Assembly (NCBI RefSeq): GCF_018069625.1
Contig: NZ_CP072941.1
Span: 7,502,001 to 7,566,000 of the forward strand
Source: Streptomyces yatensis
GTDB lineage: Bacteria; Actinomycetota; Actinomycetes; Streptomycetales; Streptomycetaceae
Length of the DNA: 64,000 bases
Direction: 5' to 3'
Position 1 is the first letter of the stretch; every line of letters starts with the position of its first letter. Shown one piece after another: positions 7,802 through 17,936 of this stretch. Below the pieces are notes generated by a model that was not told the DNA's origin, ran no database searches, and saw nothing but the letters and a program-made list of their open reading frames with translations. A program made the position numbers and the translations under genes.

Positions 7802-9088
7802 TTGACGGAGCGGTCCAGAGGTGAGCGCGCCGGGGGCGAGCGCGTGGTGCGGATGTCCGTCGAGCAGCCGCTGTGGCAGGCGCTGACCGCCTACCGGGTG
7901 CTCACCCTGCTCTACGCGCTCGGCCTGTGCGTCTACTCCTTCGAGGACTACGACCACCCGCTCGGCGCCGTCGTCTATCTGGCGGTGCTCACGCTGTGGA
8001 CGGCGCTCACCTTCCGGATGGTCTCCTCGGCCGAGCGCTGCACCCGGCGGTTCCTCGTCGGCGACCTCGGCATCGCGGTGACCGGCATTCTGCTCACTCC
8101 GCTCGTGGACACCCACGACCGGATCGTCCAGGGCACGCCCACCCTGCCCTCGATATGGACGATGGGCGCGGTCCTCGGCTTCGCGATCAAGGGCGGCTGG
8201 CGCTGGGGCGCCTCGGCCTCCACCGTGGTCTGCGCCGCCAATGTGATCGAGCGCGGCGGATTCGCCCAGGACACCGTCCACATGCTGTCGCTGGTGTGGG
8301 TGGCGAGCGTGGGCATCGGCTATGTGGTCGAGGTGGCCCGCGCCAGTGAGCGCACCCTCGCCCGCGCGCTGCGCATCGAGGCGGCGACCCGGGAGCGGGA
8401 GCGGCTGGCCCGCGACATCCACGACAGCGTCCTCCAGGTGCTCGCCATGGTGCAGCGGCGCGGCGCCGCGATCGGCGGCGAGGCGGCCGAACTGGGCCGG
8501 ATGGCGGGGGAGCAGGAGATCGCGCTGCGCACCCTGGTCTCCACCGGCCTGGTGACCCCGCCGCGCGGGGCGGACGCCGCACCCGACCCGGGCGACCTCC
8601 CGGACGCGGCGGGCCCGTCGGCCCCGCCCTGTCCGCCCGACCCCGAGCGCTCCGACGGCGGACCCTGCGATCTGCGGGCCCTGCTGGCGCCGCACGCCGG
8701 CTCCCGGGTCACCTTCTCCGAACCGGGCGCCCCGGTGCTCCTCCCGGCGGGCGTCGCCGGAGAGTTGGCCGCCGCCGTGGGCGCCGCCCTGGACAACGTA
8801 CGGGTCCACGCCGGGGAGGACGCCCAGGCCTGGATCCTGCTGGAGGACGAGCCGGACGCGGTGATGGTGACCGTACGGGACGACGGCCCCGGCATCCCCG
8901 AGGGCCGGCTGGCGGACGCGGAGGCGGAGGGCCGCCTGGGGGTGGCCCTGTCGATCCGGGGGCGGCTGCGCGACCTCGGCGGCACCGCCGCGTGGATCTC
9001 GGCGCCGGGGCAGGGCACCGAGGTGGAGTTGACGGTTCCGAAGGCGCCTGCGAAGAAGGCGAAGGCGAAGGGGGAAGCGGCACGATGA
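7802..9088 (+). CDS. macS: MacS-family sensor histidine kinase
   Basis: A 428-residue membrane histidine kinase. The N-terminal 180 residues are hydrophobic with about five membrane segments (a DUF5931-type sensor). The HisKA_3 dimerisation box RERLARDIHDSVLQVLAMVQRR with the phosphorylatable His follows, then a proline-rich linker and a HATPase domain with an N box (ALDNVRVHA) and DDGPGIPEGRL as the G1 box. In S. coelicolor the orthologous pair (SCO2121/SCO2120, MacS/MacR) controls morphogenesis-related membrane proteins. TTG 7802 follows a G-rich stretch; GTG 7844 and ATG 7853 are alternatives. The stop overlaps the macR start by 4 bp (ATGA). Confidence 0.9.
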   Translation: MTERSRGERAGGERVVRMSVEQPLWQALTAYRVLTLLYALGLCVYSFEDYDHPLGAVVYLAVLTLWTALTFRMVSSAERCTRRFLVGDLGIAVTGILLTPLVDTHDRIVQGTPTLPSIWTMGAVLGFAIKGGWRWGASASTVVCAANVIERGGFAQDTVHMLSLVWVASVGIGYVVEVARASERTLARALRIEAATRERERLARDIHDSVLQVLAMVQRRGAAIGGEAAELGRMAGEQEIALRTLVSTGLVTPPRGADAAPDPGDLPDAAGPSAPPCPPDPERSDGGPCDLRALLAPHAGSRVTFSEPGAPVLLPAGVAGELAAAVGAALDNVRVHAGEDAQAWILLEDEPDAVMVTVRDDGPGIPEGRLADAEAEGRLGVALSIRGRLRDLGGTAAWISAPGQGTEVELTVPKAPAKKAKAKGEAAR

Positions 9089-9765
9089 CCGCTCAGCACG
9101 ACGGCCGCCCGATGAGGGTGATGGTGGTCGACGACCATCCGATGTGGCGCGACGCGGTGGCCCGGGACTTGGCCGAGGCCGGGTTCGACGTGGTGGCCAC
9201 GGCCGGGGACGGACCGCAGGCGGTCCGCCGGGCCAAGGCCGCCGGGCCCGACGTCCTGGTGCTCGACCTCAACCTGCCCGGGCTGCCCGGGGTCGAGGTG
9301 TGCAAGGAGGTCCTCGCCGACCGCCCCGAGCTGCGGGTGCTGGTGCTCTCCGCGAGCGGTGAGCACGGGGACGTCCTGGAGGCGGTCAAGTCCGGGGCCA
9401 CCGGCTATCTGCTGAAGTCGGCCAGCACCGAGGAGCTGCTGGACGCGGTGCGCCGCACGGCGGCCGGCGACCCGGTGTTCACCCCCGGCCTCGCGGGCCT
9501 GGTGCTCGGCGAGTACCGGCGGCTCGCGGGCGAGCCCGCCCCCACCGCCGCCGACCAGCCCGCCGCCCCGCAGCTCACCGAGCGTGAGACGGAGGTGCTG
9601 CGGCTGGTGGCCAAGGGGCTGTCGTACAAGCAGATCGCCGAGCGGCTGGTCATCTCGCACCGCACGGTGCAGAACCACGTCCAGAACACCCTCGGCAAAC
9701 TCCAGCTGCACAACCGCGTGGAGCTGGTCCGCTACGCCATCGAGCGCGGCCTGGACGACGCCTGA
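9085..9765 (+). CDS. macR: MacR-family response regulator (NarL/LuxR type)
   Basis: A 226-residue response regulator. The N-terminal receiver domain has the acidic pair in VVDDHP, phosphoacceptor Asp in LVLDLNLPG, Ser in LSAS and Lys in LLKSAS. The C-terminal LuxR-type helix-turn-helix (LTERETEVLRLVAKGLS, KQIAERLVISHRTVQNHV) binds DNA. It is translated through an ATGA overlap with macS, so MacS is its cognate kinase. The published S. coelicolor MacR operator, as I recall it, is TGAGTACnnGTACTCA. A perfect match occurs in this window at 31328-31343. Confidence 0.92.
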   Translation: MTAQHDGRPMRVMVVDDHPMWRDAVARDLAEAGFDVVATAGDGPQAVRRAKAAGPDVLVLDLNLPGLPGVEVCKEVLADRPELRVLVLSASGEHGDVLEAVKSGATGYLLKSASTEELLDAVRRTAAGDPVFTPGLAGLVLGEYRRLAGEPAPTAADQPAAPQLTERETEVLRLVAKGLSYKQIAERLVISHRTVQNHVQNTLGKLQLHNRVELVRYAIERGLDDA

Positions 9766-9944
9766 GGCCGTCCGGCTGAGGCCCTGACACCGTCTCACCC
9801 CTCGTACGGGTGAAGTTCAAAACCAACTCCCTTGATCCGCGCGGGAATCGACTGACGCCCCATCCCGTGTGACCTGGATCACCGTTAGCGTGGCTCTCCG
9901 TACCGGGCCCAATCACGGGATTCCATGGGAGAAGGGAAGAAACG

Positions 9945-10973
9945 ATGCGGGTCGGAGTGCTGACCGGCGGCGGTGACTGCCCCGGGCTCAACGCGGTCAT
10001 CCGCGCCGTCGTGCGCAAGGGCGTACAGGAATACGGCTATGACTTCATCGGCTTCCGGGACGGCTGGCGAGGCCCTCTCGAGAACGACACCGTTCCCCTC
10101 GACATCCGCGCGGTGCGCGGCATCCTGCCGCGCGGCGGCACCATCCTCGGCTCCTCCCGCACCAACCCCCTCAAGAGCGAGGACGGCATCCGGCGGGTCA
10201 AGGAGACCCTGGTCAAGCAGGAGGTCGACGCGCTGATCGCGATCGGCGGCGAGGACACCCTCGGCGTCGCCGCCCGGCTCTCCGGCGACTACGGGATCGC
10301 TTGCGTCGGCGTCCCCAAGACCATCGACAACGACCTGTCCGCCACCGACTACACCTTCGGCTTCGACACCGCCGTCAACATCGCCACCGAGGCCATCGAC
10401 CGGCTCCACACCACCGCCGAATCGCATATGCGCGTGCTCGTCGTCGAGGTGATGGGCCGTCACGCCGGGTGGATCGCCCTGCACTCGGGGCTGGCCGGCG
10501 GCGCCAATGTCATCCTCCTCCCCGAGCAGCGCTTCGACGTCGACCAGGTCTGTTCCTGGGTCGAGTCCCGCTTCAAGATCCGCTACGCCCCGATCGTGGT
10601 CATCGCCGAGGGCGCGATGCCCAGGGACGGCGACGCGGTCCTCAAGGACGACTCGCTGGACTCCTTCGGCCATGTCCGGCTCTCCGGGGTCGGCGAGTGG
10701 CTGGCCAAGGAGATCGAGAAGCGCACCGGCAAGGAGGCCCGCACCACCGTCCTCGGCCATGTCCAGCGCGGGGGCACGCCCAGCGCCTTCGACCGCTGGC
10801 TGGCCACCCGCTTCGGGCTGCACGCCATCGACGCGGTGCGGGACGAGGACTTCGGGAAGATGGTGGCGCTGCGCGGCACCGACATCGTCAGGGTTCCGCT
10901 TGCCGAGGCGACCGCACGGCTCAAGACCGTCGATCCCTCGCTCTACGCCGAGGCCGAGGTCTTCTTCGGCTGA
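9945..10973 (+). CDS. pfkA: 6-phosphofructokinase
   Basis: Phosphorylates fructose 6-phosphate to fructose 1,6-bisphosphate in glycolysis. At 342 residues it has the standard length. It shows the phosphate-binding TGGGDCPG (7-14), the catalytic TIDNDL loop (126-131) and the substrate motif MGRHAGW. The residues that usually sort phosphate donors are of the PPi type: Asp104 in GGEDT and Lys125 in PKTIDND, where ATP enzymes have glycines. The S. coelicolor orthologue (SCO2119) was nevertheless reported as ATP-dependent, so I keep the donor open. AAGGGAAG precedes ATG 9945. The 179-bp gap after macR should contain its promoter, and a strong hairpin follows the gene. Confidence 0.93.
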   Translation: MRVGVLTGGGDCPGLNAVIRAVVRKGVQEYGYDFIGFRDGWRGPLENDTVPLDIRAVRGILPRGGTILGSSRTNPLKSEDGIRRVKETLVKQEVDALIAIGGEDTLGVAARLSGDYGIACVGVPKTIDNDLSATDYTFGFDTAVNIATEAIDRLHTTAESHMRVLVVEVMGRHAGWIALHSGLAGGANVILLPEQRFDVDQVCSWVESRFKIRYAPIVVIAEGAMPRDGDAVLKDDSLDSFGHVRLSGVGEWLAKEIEKRTGKEARTTVLGHVQRGGTPSAFDRWLATRFGLHAIDAVRDEDFGKMVALRGTDIVRVPLAEATARLKTVDPSLYAEAEVFFG

Positions 10974-10993
10974 GGCCGTCTGGGTGCAGTACG

Positions 10994-11032
10994 GCGATGG
11001 GCCGGGCGCGTTCACCGCACCCGGCCCATCGC
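10994..11032. terminator. Terminator hairpin after pfkA
   Basis: Perfect 13-bp arms GCGATGGGCCGGG (10994-11006) and CCCGGCCCATCGC (11020-11032) enclose a 13-base loop, 20 bp after the pfkA stop. The right arm runs into the 19-bp repeat array. Confidence 0.8.
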
Positions 11033-11190
11033 CACGTCGCGCTCACGCCGCCACGTCGCGCTCACGCCGCCACGTCGCGCTCACGCCGCCACGTCGGCCT
11101 CACGCCGCCACGTCGGCCTCACGCCGCCACGTCGGCCTCACGCCGCCACGTCGGCCTCACGCCGCCACGTCGCCCTCATGCCGCCACGCC
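11030..11190. repeat. 19-bp tandem repeat array (8 units)
   Basis: Eight head-to-tail 19-bp units run from 11030 to 11181, followed by a decaying ninth. Units 1-3 read CGCCACGTCGCGCTCACGC and units 4-7 read CGCCACGTCGGCCTCACGC; unit 8 has further changes. The array fills the space between the convergent pfkA and anthranilate synthase genes. It has no coding potential I would credit. The two sequence classes in blocks suggest expansion by slippage or unequal exchange. Confidence 0.95.
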
Positions 11191-11245
11191 GCCTCGCGGG
11201 CCGGTGGGCCGTCCCGAACAGCCGCCCGTCGGGCCGGTCGGCCCC

Positions 11246-13201
11246 TCAGACCAGCACGGCCGCCAGCAGCTCCGCCACCAGCGCCGCCCCGTCCCGGGAC
11301 AGCACCGACTCCGGGTGGAACTGCACACCGGCGAAGCCCGGTCCGCGCAGCGCGTGCACATCGCCGGTCACCGGGTCCCGGCTCAGCTCCACGCGGTGCA
11401 TCGCCAGCTCCGTCTCCGCCGCCTCGTCGCAGCGCGCCGTGAAGGTGTTGTAGAAGCCGACGGTCTCCTCGCGCCCGAAGAAGTCGATCCGCTCCTGCGC
11501 GCCCTGGAACGGCACGTCCTTGCGCACGATCTCCAGCCCCAGCTCGGCCGCGATCAGCTCGTTCCCCAGGCACACCCCCAGCAGCCCGTGCCGGTGCCCG
11601 GCCACCAGCTCGGCGGTCAGCGCCCGCAGGAACCGCATCTTGGGGTCGGCGGCGTCGCCGGGGTCGCCCGGCCCCGGGCCGAGCACCACGGGCCCCTGGT
11701 GCGCCAGGGCCGCCTCCCGCACCCCCGGCTCGTCGTACCGCCGCACGGTCACGGTCAGACCCGAGGTGCGCAGCAGATGCGCGAGCATCGCGGTGAACGT
11801 GTCCTCCGCGTCGATCACCAGGGCATGCCCGGACAGCCCCCCGGCCACGGGCTCCTCCGCCGACGACGGGGTCTGCTGCATCCGCAGCCAGAACGGCGCC
11901 AGGTCCGCACGCCGCGCGTCCAGCGCCGCCCGCACCCGCGGATCGTCCGCGAGCCGCGGCCGCGGATCCGGCCCCTCCGGCCGTACGGGCGCCGGTCGCA
12001 CGCCCAGCGCGGTCAGCACCCCGGCCGCCTTGGCGTGGGTCTCGGCCACTTCGCCGTGCGGGTCGGAGTGGCGGACGAGCGTGGCGCCGACCGCCACCTT
12101 CAGCGATCCTCCGGGGTCGATGTCGGCGGTGCGGATCAGGATCGGCGAGTCCAGGGTCTGGGCGCCGCCGCCGTCCCGCCCGATCAGCGCGAGCGCCCCG
12201 GCGTAGTAGCCACGCGCGGCGCCGTCCGGCCCGAGGGGCTCATAGCGCTCGATCACCCGGCAGGCGTTCTGCACCGGCGACCCGGTGACCGTCGCGGCGA
12301 ACATCGTCTCGCGGAGCACCTCCCGGACGTCGAGCGAGGAGCGGCCGCGCAGCTCGTACTCGGTGTGCGCGAGATGCGCCATCTCCCTGAGCCGGGGCCC
12401 GATCACCGTCCCGCCCATGTCGCCGACGGTGCACATCATCTTCAGCTCCTCGTCCACGACCATGGACAGCTCCTCCACCTCCTTACGGTCGTGCAGGAAC
12501 TCCAGCAGCCCCTCCGCGCTCGCCCCGCTCTCGGGGTAGCGGTAGGTCCCGCTGATCGGGTTCATCACGACGGTTCCGCCGGACATCCGCACATGCACCT
12601 CGGGGCTGGCCCCCACCAGCGTCCGCCCGTCCGCCAGCCGCACCACATACGTCCAGTAGGCGCCCCGCTCACCGGCCAGCAGCCGCCGGAAGAGCGCGAG
12701 CGCGTCGCTGCTGCCGAAGCCCGGGATCTCGCCCCGGAACGTCCGCCGGATGACGAAGTTGGCGCCCTCGCCGGTGCCGATCTCGTCCTCGAGGACCCGG
12801 CTCACGATGGACGCGTACGCGTCGTCGTCCACGTCGAACGCCCCGTCCTCGACCCGCACCCGGTGCGCGGGCAGCGCCTCCAGCGCCTCGGCGAGCGGCA
12901 GCTCGTAGCTCTCCCGCGGGCGCAGCACGGCCAGCGGCGTGCCGTCGTCGCGCACCTCGAACCCCCGCTCGCGGATCTGCCGGAACGGCACCAGCGCGAG
13001 GGCGTCCGCCACCGGCGCGCCGTCCTTCGGCGCGCCGGTGGGCAGCGGGATGTCGGTCAGCCGCTCCACCTCGCCGACCGGGCCGAGCAGTACCTCTACG
13101 GTGTCGGGTGCCCGGCCCGGGGTGCGTCGGTGCAGCAGGGCGAAGGGCGGCGCGTCGTCGGCGAGCAGCCGGGCGACGACGGCCTCAGCGGTGTGGTGCA
13201 T
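11246..13201 (-). CDS. trpE: Anthranilate synthase, fused TrpE-TrpG
   Basis: A 651-residue fusion of both anthranilate synthase subunits, making anthranilate from chorismate and glutamine, the first step of tryptophan synthesis. Residues 1-430 are the chorismate-binding TrpE part (NPISGTYRYPE, EELSMVVDEELKMM, GSPVQNACRVIERYEP). Residues from about 455 are the class I glutamine amidotransferase, with nucleophile Cys in LLGVCLGNELIA and a QFHPES histidine. Fused forms also occur in phenazine pathways, but the WWW leader peptide upstream supports tryptophan biosynthesis. AAGGAA lies 9 bases before ATG 13201. Attenuation at 13246-13351 very likely controls it. Confidence 0.9.
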   Translation of the reverse strand: MHHTAEAVVARLLADDAPPFALLHRRTPGRAPDTVEVLLGPVGEVERLTDIPLPTGAPKDGAPVADALALVPFRQIRERGFEVRDDGTPLAVLRPRESYELPLAEALEALPAHRVRVEDGAFDVDDDAYASIVSRVLEDEIGTGEGANFVIRRTFRGEIPGFGSSDALALFRRLLAGERGAYWTYVVRLADGRTLVGASPEVHVRMSGGTVVMNPISGTYRYPESGASAEGLLEFLHDRKEVEELSMVVDEELKMMCTVGDMGGTVIGPRLREMAHLAHTEYELRGRSSLDVREVLRETMFAATVTGSPVQNACRVIERYEPLGPDGAARGYYAGALALIGRDGGGAQTLDSPILIRTADIDPGGSLKVAVGATLVRHSDPHGEVAETHAKAAGVLTALGVRPAPVRPEGPDPRPRLADDPRVRAALDARRADLAPFWLRMQQTPSSAEEPVAGGLSGHALVIDAEDTFTAMLAHLLRTSGLTVTVRRYDEPGVREAALAHQGPVVLGPGPGDPGDAADPKMRFLRALTAELVAGHRHGLLGVCLGNELIAAELGLEIVRKDVPFQGAQERIDFFGREETVGFYNTFTARCDEAAETELAMHRVELSRDPVTGDVHALRGPGFAGVQFHPESVLSRDGAALVAELLAAVLV

Positions 13202-13245
13202 GGCGGATGGTTCCTTCCGGAAGGAGGAACGACCCGTACAAACGC

Positions 13246-13272
13246 CGAAGGCCGCCCCTCGGGCGGCCTTCG
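13246..13272 (-). terminator. Attenuator hairpin of the trp leader
   Basis: Perfect 12-bp arms (CGAAGGCCGCCC at 13246-13257 and GGGCGGCCTTCG at 13261-13272) have a 3-base loop, and on the - strand they are followed by GCGTTTGT. The hairpin lies between the leader peptide stop (13295) and the anthranilate synthase start (13201), the right place for a transcription attenuator. Confidence 0.85.
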
Positions 13273-13294
13273 CGAGATCTTGGGAGCGCGCGAT

Positions 13295-13351
13295 TCAGTG
13301 GGCCGCCGGATGAGCGGTCCACCACCAGGTCATGGTCAGTCGCGCGAACAT
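13295..13351 (-). CDS. trpL: Tryptophan leader peptide (TrpL)
   Basis: An 18-codon open frame starts at ATG 13351 and encodes MFARLTMTWWWTAHPAAH, with three consecutive Trp codons, then TGA. GAGGTAAAG lies about 6-10 bases upstream. This is the classic design for ribosome-mediated attenuation: when charged tRNA-Trp is scarce the ribosome stalls on the Trp codons and the downstream hairpin at 13246-13272 should not form. I recall near-identical leaders before trp genes of other Streptomyces. It lies only 34 bp from the stop of the Uma2 gene, so the promoter must overlap that gene. Confidence 0.92.
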   Translation of the reverse strand: MFARLTMTWWWTAHPAAH

Positions 13352-13385
13352 GCAGTGGACTTTACCTCAGCGGCGGGACTTGGGG

Positions 13386-15490
<2,105 letters not shown>

Positions 15491-15523
15491 GGGTCGTCCG
15501 GCGGAGATCATAAAGACGCGGGT

Positions 15524-15552
15524 GGGGCGCGGATCACAACGATCCGCGCCCC
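15524..15552 (+). terminator. Terminator after DAHP synthase
   Basis: Perfect 12-bp arms GGGGCGCGGATC and GATCCGCGCCCC enclose the loop ACAAC, 34 bp after the stop codon at 15490. Confidence 0.85.
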
Positions 15553-15582
15553 TCGTCCGTTGTGGGGCCCCGGTGCGGCAGG

Positions 15583-15601
15583 TAAGGTAAGGGTTACCTC
15601 A
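15583..15601 (+). promoter_or_regulatory. Iron box (DmdR/IdeR-type) before bfd
   Basis: TAAGGTAAGGGTTACCTCA matches 14 of 19 positions of the iron-box consensus TTAGGTTAGGCTAACCTAA used by IdeR/DmdR regulators. It lies 29 bp upstream of the bfd start, where it would overlap the promoter. Fe-bound DmdR would repress here, so bfd should be induced by low iron. Confidence 0.75.
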
Positions 15602-15630
15602 CTGATCAACGCCAACGCTGGAGAGAGCCC

Positions 15631-15909
15631 GTGTACGTCTGCTCATGCTTCGGCATCACCGAGCAGCAGGTGCGTCAGCACGCGGAAACGGGCGCGTGCA
15701 CCCCGCGCCAGATCGCCGGTGCCTGCAAGGCGGGCACGGACTGCGGATCGTGCGTGCGGAAGATCCAGGCGCTGCTGGGTCGCGGTGCATGCCCCCGGCG
15801 CGAGGCGCTGGACCCGGTCGTCCTGACGACGGCCGCGGTGACGACGAGCGCGACGGCGGCTGTCGCCGCCACTGCCGTTCCGGCGCCGACGGCGGCCGAG
15901 GCGGCCTGA
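15631..15909 (+). CDS. bfd: Bacterioferritin-associated ferredoxin
   Basis: A 92-residue [2Fe-2S] ferredoxin that docks on bacterioferritin and passes electrons to release stored iron. The cluster ligands are visible as Cys4 and Cys6 (MYVCSCFG) and Cys38 and Cys41 (TDCGSC). Residues 1-55 are the conserved Bfd fold; the last 35 are an Ala/Thr-rich tail that E. coli Bfd lacks and that is probably disordered. GTG 15631 has GGAGAG about 7 bases upstream. The iron box at 15583-15601 and the convergent bfr gene fix its role in iron mobilisation. Confidence 0.92.
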   Translation: MYVCSCFGITEQQVRQHAETGACTPRQIAGACKAGTDCGSCVRKIQALLGRGACPRREALDPVVLTTAAVTTSATAAVAATAVPAPTAAEAA

Positions 15910-15926
15910 CCGCCACCGACGGCGAC

Positions 15927-15986
15927 CCGACCGACGGCGGCCCCACCGACAGCGGCCCCACCGACAGCGGCCCGACCGACGGCGGC
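15927..15986. repeat. 15-bp tandem repeat between bfd and bfr
   Basis: Four 15-bp units (CCGACCGACGGCGGC, then two CCCACCGACAGCGGC, then CCGACCGACGGCGGC again) lie between the bfd stop and the convergent bfr gene. They have no evident function. Confidence 0.85.
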
Positions 15987-16039
15987 CGAGGCGGGCTGAT
16001 CCGGCGCCAGGCCCGGTCGCTCCCGGCGTCGCCCCGGGC

Positions 16040-16564
16040 TCAGTGGCCGGGGTGGCCGTTCCCGGAGTAGTTGCCCCCGCCGTGGTCATCGCTGGGCTGC
16101 TCGATCTGCTGGGCGATGTAGAGGGCCTCACCGAGCTTCTCGATCAGCTCGAGCTGCGTGTCGAGATAGTCGATGTGCAGTTCCTCGTCGGCGAGGATGT
16201 ACTCGAAGAGATTGGCCGAGGTGATGTCGTTCTTGGACCGCATCAGCTCGATGCCCCGCTTGAGGCGGTCGATCGCCTCGACCTCCACCTGCCGGTCGGC
16301 CTGGAACATCTCGGTCGCCGTCTGGCCCACCCGGACATGGAAGAGCCGCTGGTAATTGGGCAGGCCATCCAGGAGGAGGATCCGGTCGGTGAGAAGCTCC
16401 GCATGCTTCATCTCATCGAAAGACTCCGACCGGGTGTATTTGGCAAGCCGAGTCCAGCCAAAGTGATCCTGCATCTTGGAGTGCAGAAAGTACTGATTGA
16501 TCGCGGTCAGCTCGCCGGTCAGCTGCTCGTTGAGGAACTCGAGGACCTCGGGGTCACCCTGCAT
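16040..16564 (-). CDS. bfr: Bacterioferritin
   Basis: Haem-containing 24-subunit iron-storage protein. The 174 residues include the ferroxidase ligands at the E. coli positions (Glu18, Glu51, His54, then Glu and His in ADEELHIDY) and Met52, the axial haem ligand. The C-terminus carries a Gly/His-rich extension (SDDHGGGNYSGNGHPGH) beyond the usual fold. I chose ATG 16564 (MQGDPEVLEF) because AGGAG lies 8 bases upstream; an in-frame codon at 16582 would add six residues. It converges on bfd, its electron donor. I see no convincing iron box on its own promoter side. Confidence 0.94.
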   Translation of the reverse strand: MQGDPEVLEFLNEQLTGELTAINQYFLHSKMQDHFGWTRLAKYTRSESFDEMKHAELLTDRILLLDGLPNYQRLFHVRVGQTATEMFQADRQVEVEAIDRLKRGIELMRSKNDITSANLFEYILADEELHIDYLDTQLELIEKLGEALYIAQQIEQPSDDHGGGNYSGNGHPGH

Positions 16565-16713
16565 CGGAGGGGCTCCTTCCAATCCGATCGGGAACGGCAG
16601 GTTCCGCGCATCGTGTCACCGCGCCTGTTGGGGCGTCCAGTAAGTGCACGCTTAGTACGAGTTGTACCCGTCCCTGATGCCCTGGTCACGACCACCCCCG
16701 GCGGTCTGAGACC

Positions 16714-17346
16714 ATGGAGCCCATGGGTCAGTCGGAAAGCCGCGAGGGGGAGCTCGCGAAGCTGCCCCCTGGGCAGCGACTGCAGCGCGGTTGGCCGGTT
16801 ACGCACTATGGGCCGGTCCCGAAGTTCAGGCCGGAGCGATGGGAGTTCCGGGTCTTCGGCGCCACGGCGGACGGCGATAAGCACTGCTGGACGCATGAAG
16901 AGTTTTCGGCGCTGCCGTACTCGACGGTCGTGGCCGATCTGCACTGCGTCACCAAATTCAGCATGCTCGGTGCCGAATGGGGCGGGGTTTCCGCCCTGGA
17001 GATCGTGGAGCTGGCGCCGCCGGCGCCCGATGTCACCCACGTGATGGTGTGGGCGGAATACGGCTTCAGCTCGAATCTGCGCCTGACGGACTTCATGGCG
17101 GAGACCACGATTTTCGCGACGCACAAGGACGGGGAGCCGCTCACCGCCGAGCACGGTTTTCCGGTGCGGCTGGTGGTGCCCCATCTCTATGCCTGGAAGG
17201 GCCCGAAATGGGTGCGCGGCGTGGAGTACATGACCGCCGACCGCCGTGGCTTCTGGGAGGAGCGCGGCTACCACAACGTCGGCGACCCTTGGGCGGAGCA
17301 GCGCTACGCCTATCAGGAGGAGCCGGGCGACGGCCCGGAGTTCTAG
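16714..17346 (+). CDS. Molybdopterin-dependent oxidoreductase, sulfite-oxidase-like
   Basis: A 210-residue single-domain member of the sulfite oxidase/YedY molybdopterin-binding family. Recognisable parts are HYGPVPKF near the N-terminus and DLHCVTKFSMLGAEWGG, which contains the Mo-ligating Cys. VRLVVPHLYAWKGPKWVRGVEY and a terminal WEERGYHNVGDPW follow. There is no signal peptide or Tat motif, so unlike YedY it appears cytosolic, and it lacks the dimerisation domain of sulfite oxidases. ATG 16714 and ATG 16723 are both possible; neither has a strong Shine-Dalgarno. The substrate is unknown. Confidence 0.82.
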   Translation: MEPMGQSESREGELAKLPPGQRLQRGWPVTHYGPVPKFRPERWEFRVFGATADGDKHCWTHEEFSALPYSTVVADLHCVTKFSMLGAEWGGVSALEIVELAPPAPDVTHVMVWAEYGFSSNLRLTDFMAETTIFATHKDGEPLTAEHGFPVRLVVPHLYAWKGPKWVRGVEYMTADRRGFWEERGYHNVGDPWAEQRYAYQEEPGDGPEF

Positions 17347-17383
17347 TCCGGGCCGCCGTAGTCCGGGCCGCCGCCTTTCGCGG

Positions 17384-17887
17384 TCAGTGGTACTGGTGGA
17401 CCACCGCATGCCCCTTGCCCCGCGCGATCATCCACTTGTTGACCGGCGTGGTGAGCAGGAACGCCACCACGAACGACAGGGCCAGGCTGATCCAGAAGAG
17501 CGCGTCCGAGAGCGTCGCGTCCATCGCGCCGGGGAAGAGGGCGATGGTTCCGTTGTCGGCCAGCTCCATGATCGTGATCGAGACGGTGTCGGCCGCCAGG
17601 GCCACCCGCAGCGCACTGCGCACATCGAGCCCCGCCCGCAGCACGCCCCGCATCGTGAGCGAGTAGCCGAAGGCGAAGGCGAGCACGATCGCCAGGATCA
17701 TGGTCGGGACGTTATGCCAGGCCAGGGCCGTGCCGATGGCCATGCCCACGATCTCGCCGATGGCACAGCCGGTGAGGCAGTGCGCAGTGGCCTGGGCGGC
17801 CATCGGCCAACTCGTCGCGCCCTTACGGTGCTCATGGTCTCCATGGCGCTCGTAAGGTCCGCTCCGCGTGTGCTCATGCTCCCGCAT
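17384..17887 (-). CDS. DUF4396 membrane protein, His-rich N-terminus
   Basis: A 167-residue membrane protein of the DUF4396 family. The first 30 residues are rich in His (REHEHTRSGPYERHGDHEHRKG), followed by about four membrane segments. The conserved HCLTGCAIGE, with two Cys and a His, lies in the first. This mix of His, Cys and Met residues suits metal handling. I chose ATG 17887 with GGGGGTAGGG upstream; TTG 17932 would extend it, but it would run close to the palindrome at 17937-17953. That palindrome looks like a CsoR operator, so I infer a copper-related, copper-induced membrane protein. This is inference, since the family has no assigned activity that I know. Confidence 0.78.
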   Translation of the reverse strand: MREHEHTRSGPYERHGDHEHRKGATSWPMAAQATAHCLTGCAIGEIVGMAIGTALAWHNVPTMILAIVLAFAFGYSLTMRGVLRAGLDVRSALRVALAADTVSITIMELADNGTIALFPGAMDATLSDALFWISLALSFVVAFLLTTPVNKWMIARGKGHAVVHQYH

Positions 17888-17936
17888 GTCCCTACCCCCA
17901 GCGGTGATCGGTGATCGGTCGACCCCATTCAACGCT

